DNA of 64,000 nucleotides from Chitinophaga sp. E66 (GTDB lineage Bacteria > Bacteroidota > Bacteroidia > Chitinophagales > Chitinophagaceae). The stretch spans positions 992,001-1,056,000 of the forward strand of contig CP079103.1 of assembly GCA_019285755.1 (NCBI GenBank), in the 5' to 3' direction. The position numbers and the translations under genes are program-made. The first letter of the stretch is position 1, and the number at the start of each line of letters is the position of its first letter. Below are positions 21,759-33,505 of this stretch, piece by piece. The notes under the pieces are model-generated. The model was not told where the DNA came from. It was given only the letters and a program-made list of their open reading frames with translations, and made no database searches.

Positions 21759-21772
21759 ATCAAAACCACACA

Positions 21773-22574
<802 letters not shown>

Positions 22575-22589
22575 TAAACAACTCAACTT

Positions 22590-23893
22590 ATGGCAGGAGG
22601 CGCCGCAACCACCACGCAATACACGACCGCATCTTCCGGTAACAAGGCTTCGGGATATCTATTCCCGTTTATCCTGGTGACAAGCTTGTTTTTCCTCTGG
22701 GCGCTCGTGCATAACCTTAGCCCGATCCTGATACCGCACCTGAAGAAGGCTTGTATGCTGACTGATACACAATCGTCTTTCATCGATTCAGCGGTATTTC
22801 TCGCATACTTCCTGCTGGCGTTGCCTGCGGGATACGTTATGAAGCGGTTTGGATTCAAATCCGGTATCATTCTCGGGTTGATCCTGTATGCGCTGGGGCG
22901 TTCTTATTCATTCCGGCGGCTAACTCAGGGCAATATATTTTCTTCCTGATTGCGCTATTCGTGATCGCTTCGGGCCTTACATTCCTGGAAACGGCCGCTA
23001 ACCCATATATCACCATATTGGGGAAACCGGAAACTGCTACCCTTCGCCTGAACCTGGCGCAATGTTTCAACGGATTGGGAGCGTTTGTTGCGCCTATCAT
23101 CGGGGCCCAGTTTATCCTTTCCGGAACCGAACATACGGAGGCTCAATTAAAAGCAATGCCCGCAGCGGAACTGCAGCAATACCTCGCTGCGGAAGCGGCG
23201 ACTGTAAAAGTGCCTTATATGATCATTGGAATCGTGGTGATCCTGGTGGCCGTTCTGTTCATCTTTACCAAAATGCCCGATATCAAAGAAGCAGCGTCAG
23301 ACGATGCAAACCGTCAGAAAGAAGGGAGCATTTTCAAGCATAAGCACCTGGTTGCGGCTATAGTAGCACAATTCTTTTATGTAGGCGCGCAGGTTGGTGT
23401 AAGCGCATTCTTTATCCGCTTTGCCAAATTTGCCGCAAACATGCCGGAGAAAGATGCAGGCATTTTGCTGGGGGCAGTTGCCGGCCTCGGATTTATGATC
23501 GGGCGTTTTGTCGGGACTTTCCTCATGCGATTTGTGAAGCCGCACAAATTGCTGGCTATATACGCGTTGTTAAACGTTGTGTTGGTCGCCATTGCCATGA
23601 CCGCCAAAGGGGATGTTGCTATTTATGCCGTGCTCGCCGTTCCGTTCTTTATGTCTATCATGTTCCCGACGATCTTCTCGCTTGGGCTCGAAGGATTGGA
23701 AGGCGGTCATACCAAACTTGGCTCATCATTGCTGGTAATGTCTATCGTAGGCGGGGCCATATTCCCTCCGGCAATGGGCCTTATTTCCGATGCTACGCAC
23801 AGTATCCAAATGGCTTACATCGTTCCCGCGGTTTGCTTTGCGGTAGTGTTGTGGTTCGCCACCAAGGGGTACAAACTCGGCAGAGTGATCTGA
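22590..23893 (+). CDS. fucP: FucP-like sugar:proton symporter (MFS, FHS family)
   Basis: Twelve-helix inner-membrane permease of about 434 residues, last gene of the operon. Recognisable FucP-family segments: FLWALVHNLSPILIPHLKK in helix 1, AYFLLALPAGYVMKRFGFKSG, LTFLETAANPYITILG with the family glutamate, NLAQCFNGLGAFVAPIIG, and FPTIFSLGLEGL. One frame break near 22905. It makes L-fucose (or a related 6-deoxyhexose) the most likely substrate of the whole operon. A strong terminator follows 24 bp downstream. Confidence 0.9.
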
Positions 23894-23916
23894 TTTTCAG
23901 TTTGATGTCAATAGCG

Positions 23917-23952
23917 AAAACGCTGCAGGCCCCGGGTTTGCAGCGTTTTTTT
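23917..23952 (+). terminator. Intrinsic terminator of the fucose-type operon
   Basis: Perfect 11-bp stem AAAACGCTGCA / TGCAGCGTTTT with an 11-base loop and a T7 tail, downstream of fucP. Confidence 0.9.
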
Positions 23953-23978
23953 ATGTAACTTAGGAAACACCCCTCCAT

Positions 23979-24723
23979 ATGAAACCTTGCTATTTACTTT
24001 TCGCGTTATTACTGGGCTGCATGGCCTGCAAGAAGGATATCATTCCAAAGAAGGAGGGGAATTTCCGGTTGAATTTCCAGCATATGGTAGGGACGGAGGC
24101 CCTGGCACTGGGAACAAAAGTCTATAAGAACCCCTCCGCCGAAGACTACTCCATCACCGCCTTCAAATACTACATCAGCAACATTTACCTCGTTAAGATG
24201 GACAATTCCATCACCCGCCTGCCTGCAGCTTATTACCTGGTAGACGAAGCGAAAGCCGATTCCAAATCCATCCTGATCAACGCGCCTGAAGGGGAATACA
24301 GGGCAATCGGGTTCAAGCTGGGGTGGACAGCATACGCAATGTCAGCGGCGCGCAGACCGATGCGCTCGATCCGGCGTTAGGGATGTTCTGGAGCTGGAAC
24401 AGCGGGTATATCATGGCAAAGGTGGAAGGTTCGTCTCCTGTATCTACCGCGCCCAATAAGATACTCACCTTCCACATTGGCGGGTTTAAAGGACAGTACA
24501 ACGCCGTGCAGGACCTCCGCATCCAGACGCCGATTTCCATCAACGTAGCGCAGGACCGCGAGCCGGCGGTGACTTTCACGGCGGATGTGAATACCTGGTT
24601 CGGCGGGCCTAATGTAGTCTCCTTCGCGACAAACGCTACTATCCATACGCCGGGGAAGCGGCGTGGAAGATATCTGAGAACTATAAATCCATGTTCCGTA
24701 TCACTAACGTGACCGATCTGTGA
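23979..24723 (+). CDS. MbnP-like lipoprotein
   Basis: About 247 residues. It opens with the signal peptide and lipobox YLLFALLLGCMAC. The body matches the MbnP-like family: FRLNFQHMVGTEAL near the N-terminus, KYYISNIYLV, the signature GMFWSWNSGYIMAKVEG, and LTFHIGGFKG. In methanotrophs MbnP is a periplasmic copper-binding protein whose tryptophan is oxidised to kynurenine by the partner diheme enzyme MbnH. Here the partner gene overlaps by 4 bp (GTGA, 24720-24723). Frame breaks near 24325 and 24655. Most such pairs lie outside methanobactin loci, and no methanobactin genes are seen here. Confidence 0.85.
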
Positions 24724-25756
24724 AACGCTACGTCGTATATACCTGTTTTGCCTTGGCGCTCATCTGGGCTTGCCGGAAGTCGGGAGACAATACTCCCGCC
24801 GGGCCCACGCCATTCAAAATAGAACTGCCAGCCCATTTCCCGGCGCCGGTATACGATCTGAGTCAAAATCCGCCTACCGTACAAGGCATCGCGCTGGGCC
24901 GCAGGTTGTTTTATGACCCCGGCTTTCGCGGGACAGCACGATCTCCTGCGGGTTCTGTCACCAGCAGTTTGCCGCTTTCGCCCATTTCGACCATCCGCTC
25001 AGCCATGGTATCGACAACCGGACGGGTATCCGGTCCGTTCCATCGCTCTTTAACCTCCTCTGGCAGCGGGATTTTATGTGGGATGGGGCGTCAATCACCT
25101 GGATATACAGCCGCTTACACCCATTACAGACGCCAACGAGATGGGGAGGACCTGTCCCGGCTCATCTCCCGCCTTAATGCAGACAAGAAATACCGCGGCC
25201 TGTTCGACGGGGCTTTCGGGCCCGGGGAGATCAATAGCCAGAAATTATTCCGCGCGTTGTCACAGTTCATGGCTACTATGAATTCCTATAACGCTAAGTA
25301 TGACAGCGTTATCAATAAAAAGGCGCAATTCACCACGGAGGAAGCGCGGGGTATGAGATATTCCAGGCTAAATGCGCCTCCTGCCATAAAGAGCCGCTAT
25401 TTACAGATGGCTCCTTCCGCAATAACGGCCTTCCCTACAATCCCGCCCTGAACGATGCCGGCCGCATGCGGATCACCAACAGTTCGGACGATTATCTGAA
25501 ATTCAGGGTGCCTACGTTGCGGAATATCGTAAAAAGCCCACCCTATATGCACGATGGCCGCTTTTACGATATATTCGACGTATTTGAGCACTACAACAGC
25601 GGCATCGAGCAAACACCCACTATTGACCCGATTGTCAAAAATGGCATACCTTTAAGCCCGGAAGAGCAACGGCAGTTGTATTTCTTCCTGACAACGCTCA
25701 CAGATCCAACATTCATCGGCAATAAGTCTTTAAGCGAAATCCTAATTGATAACTGA
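24720..25756 (+). CDS. MbnH/MauG-like diheme cytochrome c peroxidase-family lipoprotein
   Basis: About 345 residues with a GTG start that overlaps the MbnP stop. Signal peptide with lipobox (ALALIWACRKS). Two c-type heme sites are present: SCGFCHQQF (~24945) and KCASCHKEP (~25370). Other diheme-peroxidase features are GIALGRRLFYDP, FMWDGAS-type region, SLFN, and FRVPTLRNIVKSPPYMHDGRF with the conserved MHDGR segment. Frame breaks near 24930, 25062, 25140 and 25355. Role by family: oxidises a residue on, or accepts electrons for modification of, its MbnP partner. Confidence 0.87.
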
Positions 25757-25853
25757 TTGGTTGATAAGGATTGGTAAATTGTAGCCCCGGTTTTAACATT
25801 CTCTTTCGGCTGTTTTAACGGTTTTTGGCAGGAATTTTGCCAATTCCCACGTC

Positions 25854-26286
25854 ATGCAAAAAAGATATTAAATAAAGTGTTGAAGTATGCTCTTTTGCTG
25901 ATGCTGCCATTGATAGCAGGGATTACCCCGCCGAGGCGCAAGTAAAATCGAGCACAGGAACGGCTTCATATTATGCCCAGAAGTTTCATGGGCGTAAAAC
26001 AGCCAGTGGGGAAGTATTTGATAACAACGGAATGACCGCCGCCCACAATACCTTACCGTTGGGCACCCTTATCAAGGTCACCAACCTCCGGAACAACCGT
26101 TGGGTGGTGGTGCGCGTTACCGACAGGTTGCATGCCCAGAACCGCCGTATCGTGGATCTGACGCAGGCCGCCGCTAAAAAACTTGGTTTCATTCACTGGG
26201 GATTGACCAAAGTAAAGGTGGAAGTAGTGACGAGAGAATTCGTGAACAGCCTTCCCATCCTGGACATGGCCATGAACCCTTCTTAA
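25854..26286 (+). CDS. RlpA-like double-psi beta-barrel protein
   Basis: Small secreted septal-ring lytic transglycosylase/RlpA-like protein (about 143 residues) without a SPOR domain. From ATG 25854 a signal peptide (VLKYALLLMLPLIAGIT) is obtained once a missing A in the run at 25857-25862 is restored. A second break is near 25928. The mature domain has GTASYYAQKFHGRKTASGE, MTAAHNTLPLGTLIKVTN, and VVVRVTDR ... RIVDLTQAAAKKLGF, the standard RlpA pattern with the catalytic aspartates in VTDR and VDLT. Confidence 0.9.
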
Positions 26287-26363
26287 ATTTGTGTTGGAAA
26301 ACCCGCAGGCGCACTCCTGAACCGTCTATTGTAACCCGCAATAAAAACCTCGTGCGTCTCAAA

Positions 26364-26394
26364 AAATACCGGCCCTTGTGGCCGGTATTTTCAT
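26364..26394. terminator. Bidirectional intrinsic terminator between rlpA-like and tag
   Basis: Perfect 11-bp stem AAATACCGGCC / GGCCGGTATTT with a 5-base loop. It is flanked by A and T runs and lies between two converging genes. Confidence 0.9.
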
Positions 26395-26410
26395 TTTATG
26401 ACTTCCTGCA

Positions 26411-26983
26411 TCAGGGATGGTATTTGAAGCAGTCCTTCACATGATCATCGACCATCCCGCAGGCCTGCATGTAAGCATAGCAGATGGTGCTGCCCACGAA
26501 CTTGAAGCCTCTCTTCTTGAGGTCTTTGCTCATGGCATCCGAAACCGGCGTTTTGGCGGGCACTTCCTTCATACTGGTAAACCTGTTGTAGATGGTTTTC
26601 CCTCCGGTAAACTGCCAGATATATTTATCGAAGCTCCCGAATTCCTGCTGCACGGCCAGGAATGCCTTTGCATTGGCGATGGTTGCCCTGATCTTTAGCT
26701 GGTTACGGATAATACCCGCATTCTGCATGAGCGTTTCCACCTTCTTCTCGGAGTATTTTGCGATCTTTTGCGCATCCCAGTTATCGAAAGCTTTGCGATA
26801 GTTCTCGCGCTTGGTTAAAACGGTAAACCAACTGAGGCCGGCCTGTGCGCCTTCCAGGTTAAGCATTTCGAAGAGGTGTTGGTCGTCGTGACTGGGGACA
26901 CCCCATTCCTTATCATGATATTCATTATATAGTGGGTCGGTTCCGGCCCAGCCGCAGCGTTGTTTCTCCTTTACAGTTGCCAT
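26411..26983 (-). CDS. tag: DNA-3-methyladenine glycosylase I
   Basis: 190-residue base-excision repair enzyme removing 3-methyladenine. Intact. Family motifs: RCGWAGTDPLYNEYHDKEWG with a zinc-type cysteine at the N-terminus, FEMLNLEGAQAGLSWFTVL, the AIIRNQ-like segment NAGIIRNQLKI, and FKFVGSTICYAYMQACGMVDDH near the C-terminus with the remaining zinc ligands. Its start overlaps the end of the DUF4954 gene by 13 bp, so it is the last gene of the glmS-DUF4954-tag unit. Confidence 0.96.
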   Translation of the reverse strand: MATVKEKQRCGWAGTDPLYNEYHDKEWGVPSHDDQHLFEMLNLEGAQAGLSWFTVLTKRENYRKAFDNWDAQKIAKYSEKKVETLMQNAGIIRNQLKIRATIANAKAFLAVQQEFGSFDKYIWQFTGGKTIYNRFTSMKEVPAKTPVSDAMSKDLKKRGFKFVGSTICYAYMQACGMVDDHVKDCFKYHP

Positions 26984-29136
26984 TGCTTCGTCAGGTCTTT
27001 GATCTGTTTCTTGTAAGCTTTTAATTCTTCCGCTGTCTGCTTGATGAAGCTGTTCTCATCCAGCTTGCCCACTACGTTCTCCATTTCTTCCATGCTTTCA
27101 TACGTCATCTGGCGGAAGGGGTTAAGATAATCTTTTTCGCGGGATTTGTAGATGTTGCTGGTGATGGTGGATAACGTATCCGCAGAATCCATCAAATATT
27201 CGCGGAGCAGATCGGGGTGAGGGCGGAGGCTTTCAACCCGTGGAGATACAGCAGGCAGCCGAGTGCGTGGCGAAGCTTGTCTTCTTCGTAGCGCTCCCCG
27301 TTCTCGCGGTATGCATCATGCAGGGCATCCCAGCTGTTGATCTTGTTTTTCCGGATGCGTTGTTTGATGTCGTTCACACGGTCTTCGGGGATGAGCTGTC
27401 CGCCAACATTGTTCCAGGCCGAGCGCTTGCACTGTTTGAGGAAGGCCTGCAGGTCGCTGAAGTTTTCGAACCGGGCAAATTCCCTTACCAGATTGCGCAT
27501 CGCATACAATGTGACGAGCTTGCGGAAAAGAGGATAGGCTTTGTCTACTTTCAGCAGTAGTGTTTTGCGGGATGAGTTCTCGCATCCTTCGGCAAGAATT
27601 TCCAGTCCGGCTACCTGTTGCGGATTTTCCATCAGCAGGGCTTTCCTGCTTTGGCGTCTTTACCTGTTGCTTTGCCGACGGCGGTTTCGAAAAGTTCCAG
27701 GGCATGGAAGATCTCTTCCACCGAGTCGGGCGCCAGGTAATCGTATTCGATGTGCTGGGTTTTATCGGTTCGGCGGTCGCGGTCCACGTACTTCCAGGCG
27801 TTGCGGGCGAGGGCGTACATGTTGTGGAGGAACCAGTATCCCGGCATGATCTTCAGTACGTCTTCGTGCTCATCGTTGACCACCAGGCTGAAAGGGATCG
27901 GAATATGTAGTTCGCTCATGTAATTGCCTTTCGCGATGAGCGTGAAGGAGGCGAACATAGAGTTGTGCTTCAGGCTGACGCAGAGGCCCGGCCAGAACCC
28001 GCGCCCTGCGATGATCTCTCCGTCCGCCCCGCGGGAGTTGTGGTTGGAGCCGATAGTAGCCCCGGCCGCCATATTGCTCTGTCCCATTATAAGCGCGGCG
28101 CAGAGGAACGAGTTGTTGTGGTGTTGTTCGTGCGCGGGAAAGATAGGGAGTTGAGCACCTCGCAGCAGGAGATCGTCGCGTTATTGCCAAGATAAGAGTT
28201 GATCAGGCGGGCGCCGTATTTCAACTGCGAATGGGAGGCCATGACGAACCGGACTGCCTTAACGCCATAGAATGCGCGGCAGCCAAATCCGATGATCCCG
28301 TTCACGAGCTCACAGCCTTCCCCGATCTGGGTGGGGGCATCCGCGTTGCTGTTCAGGGTTACGTTCTTGATCTTGTTGGCGCCTTTGAGATAGGCGTCTG
28401 TCCCGATCTTCGTATCCTTGATGATCTTACAGTTCTTGATGACGGTCCGGTCGCCCACTTCGCCATAATAGCCGCGGCGCTTATCGAATTTCTTTTCGGT
28501 GAAGGACTTGAATTGTTGCTGCAGGGCTTCGTCTGCACGGTTGCGGGTCCAGAGCCAGGCGTCGCCGGGCAGCATGCCGTCGAAGGGCAGTACGCTCCGC
28601 CCGCCGTTCTCATTGCAGAGCTCCAGCCAGATGCGTACGTTCTCGCCTTCGCCTTCCTTCACGATGCCGTTCCCGAACTTGCTATGGTCGGTAACGCCCA
28701 GTTCGTTGACGTTGCTGATGATCACTTCGTTGCCGATGATGTAATGCGACATGAAGTTCACATTATGGATCACGACGTTGTCACCAATGTCGCAGGAGGC
28801 AATGGTGCTGTAATATAATCCCACGGGCAACCGCAGGTTGTGAAATTCGAGGAAATAAGGCTCCAGCTTGCCGATGCGGACGATCCCGTAAAACTGGCAG
28901 TGCTGAACGAGGTGCGGGTCGAAGTCGTTATCAACATAGATCTGGTTCCAGTCGTCGGAGGTGTTGTCGTTGCGCACCAGTGTTTCGATCTCACCGGCCT
29001 TCAGTTTTCTATAGATGCTGGTCTGCCCGCGTTGCTGATCGCGGAGGTAGTATTCGTCGCGACCCTTTGGCAGGTAGCGCCCGTCTACGAACTGGTAGCC
29101 CAGCTGGCTGAGGGGTTTCTTCAGGATTTGATTCAT
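26971..29136 (-). CDS. DUF4954-family protein with hexapeptide-type left-handed beta-helix
   Basis: About 720 residues. The N-terminal region contains YRKLKAGEIETL, DDWNQIYVDNDFDPHLV and FYGIVRIGKL, followed by hexapeptide-like imperfect repeats (ASCDIGDNVVIHNVNF; IGNEVIISNVNELG; IKNCKIIKDTKIG; GANKIKNVTLNS; GASHS-type region), as in acyl- and nucleotidyl-transferase beta-helices. The C-terminal half is alpha-helical. I recall this architecture as DUF4954, conserved in Bacteroidota. Frame breaks near 28150, 28100, 27635 and 27195. The start is 7 bp after the glmS stop. The beta-helix and glmS context suggest a role around amino-sugar or nucleotide-sugar metabolism, but this is inference. Confidence 0.78.
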
Positions 29137-29143
29137 ACGCGCA

Positions 29144-30977
<1,834 letters not shown>

Positions 30978-31328
30978 GTTTTACAGTAGGGTTGAGAGGT
31001 TAATTAAGTTCAAAAACGGCTTCAATGTAAGATTAATCGGGCAATTCGCAGCGCGCTTTATGAAAGTATTCTGTTGGAATTATGAAAATAATGACGTGAT
31101 AACAGTTTTTATATCAATTTATTATGGCTGATTTGTGCGGGTCTGCTGATTGGTACTTAATAAATATTTTAAAAAGTTTCTGGAGATATATAAAGCGGTG
31201 TTTCGGGATAGTTTGAACGGGTCCGAAAAAAAAAGATTGAAAAAGTCTGCCGGGAATGTCCAATCCGGAAACGCCTGCGCATTATTCAGGTATACGAACA
31301 TTCTTCAACACATTTAAAACATACGATC
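30978..31328. other. 351-bp AT-rich divergent intergenic region
   Basis: It separates glmS (minus) from the AhpD/DGPF/ECF42 operon (plus) and must contain promoters for both. No coding sequence is apparent. A TGTCCA hexamer at 31257-31262 lies 66 bp upstream of the first plus-strand gene; it differs by one base from the TGTCGA -35 element I recall for ECF42 sigma factors, a weak match. Confidence 0.5.
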
Positions 31329-31808
31329 ATGTCAAATCGAATCAATCCTATCGCAAAAGGTTTTCCCGTAACCAAAGCACTGTTCAACATGGGCGCTTAC
31401 CTGCACAAGAATCCGTTACTGGAACAGTCGCTGCTGCACCTGATCTATATGCGCGTTTCCCAGGTCAATGGCTGCGCTTTCTGCCTCGATATGCATTCAA
31501 AAGACCTCATGGCGATGGGCGAAACGGCCCAGCGCCTCTTGTTGCTGGACGCCTGGCGGGAAACGGATCTCTACACCGAGCGCGAACAGGCGGCCTTTGC
31601 CTGGGCAGAAGCAGTCACCCTGCTCAACAACCGGGAAGTGCCTGATGAAGTGTATGAAAGGGCGATCGAGATCTTCTCGGAAGAAGAACTCACGGAGCTG
31701 ACCTTCGCGACGATGGTCATCAACAGCTACAACCGCTTCAACATCGCTTTCCGTACCACCGGCGGCAACTATGTACCCGGCATGTTCAACGCGAAGGCCG
31801 CAGTTTGA
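31329..31808 (+). CDS. Carboxymuconolactone decarboxylase/AhpD-like protein
   Basis: 159 residues, intact, all-helical AhpD-like fold. The redox motif is visible in VNGCAFCLDMHSKDL (CxxC followed three residues later by His), the arrangement of alkylhydroperoxidase AhpD-core proteins. The family acts as a disulfide peroxidase or reducing partner. It is the first gene of an operon with a DGPF/YCII protein (44 bp downstream) and an ECF42-like sigma factor, a frequent setting for CMD proteins. This suggests a role in the sigma factor's stress response. Confidence 0.9.
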   Translation: MSNRINPIAKGFPVTKALFNMGAYLHKNPLLEQSLLHLIYMRVSQVNGCAFCLDMHSKDLMAMGETAQRLLLLDAWRETDLYTEREQAAFAWAEAVTLLNNREVPDEVYERAIEIFSEEELTELTFATMVINSYNRFNIAFRTTGGNYVPGMFNAKAAV

Positions 31809-31852
31809 GCGATAAATTATTTAATTTCAAGCATCCTATAAAAAGCAGACAC

Positions 31853-32193
31853 ATGAAAGACTTTGCATTGTTATTCCGTCAACCTAAATATGATCATCTC
31901 GAATTACCCGAAGCGGAACAGGCCGCGCTGTTTAAGAAGTGGCAGGACTGGCTGGGGGCATCGCCGCTCAGGGCAGGATCGTTGTGCCGCCGACCCGCCT
32001 GGTACCTAACCAGGGCCGTGTGCTGAAAGGCGGAGGCGTAGTAACCGACGGGCCTTTTGTGGAGATCCGCGAACGCCTGGGAGGATTGATCGTCATCAGG
32101 GCGGAAGACCTGGAAGAAGCGACGACCCTGGCACATGGTTGCCCCGCCATCGATCACGGCGGCAGCGTGGAGATCAGGCAGGTAGTAGGGTGA
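31853..32193 (+). CDS. YCII-related DGPF-domain protein
   Basis: About 113 residues of the dimeric ferredoxin-like YCII family. Diagnostic segments: MKDFALLFRQP at the start, GRVLKGGGVVTDGPFVEIRE carrying the DGPF motif, GGLIVIRAEDLEEA and HGCPAIDHGGSVEIR. One frame break near 31958. ATG 31853 is preferred over an in-frame ATG 48 bp upstream because the family starts with this strand. DGPF proteins are the standard genetic partner of ECF42 sigma factors, and the sigma gene follows 55 bp downstream. Its biochemical function is not established. Confidence 0.9.
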
Positions 32194-32248
32194 TAAAATT
32201 TTTAAACGCGGTTCGCCTGGTAACGGGCGGACCGTTTATTTTGCAATC

Positions 32249-33486
32249 ATGAATACGGAACGGAAAACGATCGATCAGCTGTTTCAGCAGGAATTCTCTA
32301 AAATGGTAGCGGTTATCAGCCGCCAGTTCGGGCTGGAGCATATCGAAACGGCGGAAGACATCGTAAGCGATACCTTCCTGGCCGCCGCCGAAAACTGGGG
32401 CGGGAAAGGACTGCCGGAGAATCCCACCGCCTGGCTGTATCATGTTGCAAAGAATAAAACGCTTACTTACTTTCGCCGGGGCGATGTATGGCAGCAGAAA
32501 GTGCTGCCGGCCGTAAAAGCCGGGCTGGAAAGGGAAGAGCCGGAAAGCGACCTGGACTTTTCCGCCCAGAACATCCAGGACAGCCAGCTGAGAATGATCT
32601 TCGCGATCTGCAACCCGGCCATCGCCAGCGAATCGCAGATCGGTCTGGCGCTTCGTATCCTTTGCGGCTTTGGCATAGACGAGATCGCCGCCGCGTTCCT
32701 TACAAATAAAGAAACCATCAACAAGCGCCTGTTCCGCGCCAAAGAAAAGCTCCGGACGGAAAATATCCGCATGGAGCTGCCCCGGAAAATATGCTGGACG
32801 CCCGGCTGGATAATGTGCTGCATATCATCTATCTCCTGTTCAATGAAGGCTATTATAGCCGCACGCAGGATACCATCCTGCAAAAGGATTTCTGCCTGGA
32901 AGCGATGCGCCTGGGGCTATTGTTGACTACATTCCCCGTCACGGCGCAGCCGCGTACATATGCGCTCCTGGCGCTCATGTGTTTTCACGCCTCGCGGTTC
33001 GAGGCGCGGGAGTCCGCTTCCGAGACCATGGTGCTGTATGAGGCCCAGGACGAAAGTCTCTGGGACCGCGAGCTGATCGTTCAGGGCATGCATTACCTGG
33101 GGCTTTCCGCTACAGGCAGTTCGCTCAGTTCATATCACCTGGAAGCCCGCATCGCATTTCTCCACACAAAGAAAGAAGATACCCCAGAAAAGTGGCTGGA
33201 GATCCTCGCGCTTTACAACGAGCTGCTCATCATTCGTTATTCGCCCAGCGCGGCACTGAACCGGACTTTCGCACTGTACAAAGCCCATGGGGCCGAAGTT
33301 GCGCTGGTAGAAGCAGAGAAACTGCATTTGGTAGACAGCCATTTTTACTGGCTGCTGCTGGGTGAATTAAAAAGCGGGTCCCATCCGGAAGCCGCTGTTG
33401 CTGATTATTATCGGGCGCATGCACTAGCGCAGACACAGGTGGAGAAAGAACAGATCAGGCGTAAGATATTAACGCTCTCCGCCTGA
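32249..33486 (+). CDS. ECF42-type RNA polymerase sigma factor with C-terminal TPR-like extension
   Basis: About 411 residues: an N-terminal sigma-70 region 2 (FSKMVAVISRQFGLEHIETA, then EDIVSDTFLAAAENW and NPTAWLYHVAKNKTLTYFRR) and region 4 (LRILCGFGIDEIAAAFLTNK, then ETINKRLFRAKEKLR). A long helical extension follows, containing IIYLLFNEGYYSR and ALNRTFALYKAHG, typical of the ECF42 group. There is one frame break in a C run near 32783. No anti-sigma gene is present; in this group the C-terminal extension and DGPF partner are thought to provide control. It ends 20 bp from the convergent TraB-like gene. Confidence 0.92.
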
Positions 33487-33505
33487 TACGGGCAAACATG
33501 TTTCC

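Noticed and set aside
23979..25756. Methanobactin biosynthesis locus
   Set aside because: Only MbnP- and MbnH-like genes are found; no MbnA peptide, MbnB/MbnC or dedicated transporter is visible.
30978..31328. glmS ribozyme upstream of glmS
   Set aside because: I could not recognise the conserved pseudoknot core; the class is typical of Firmicutes and not expected here.
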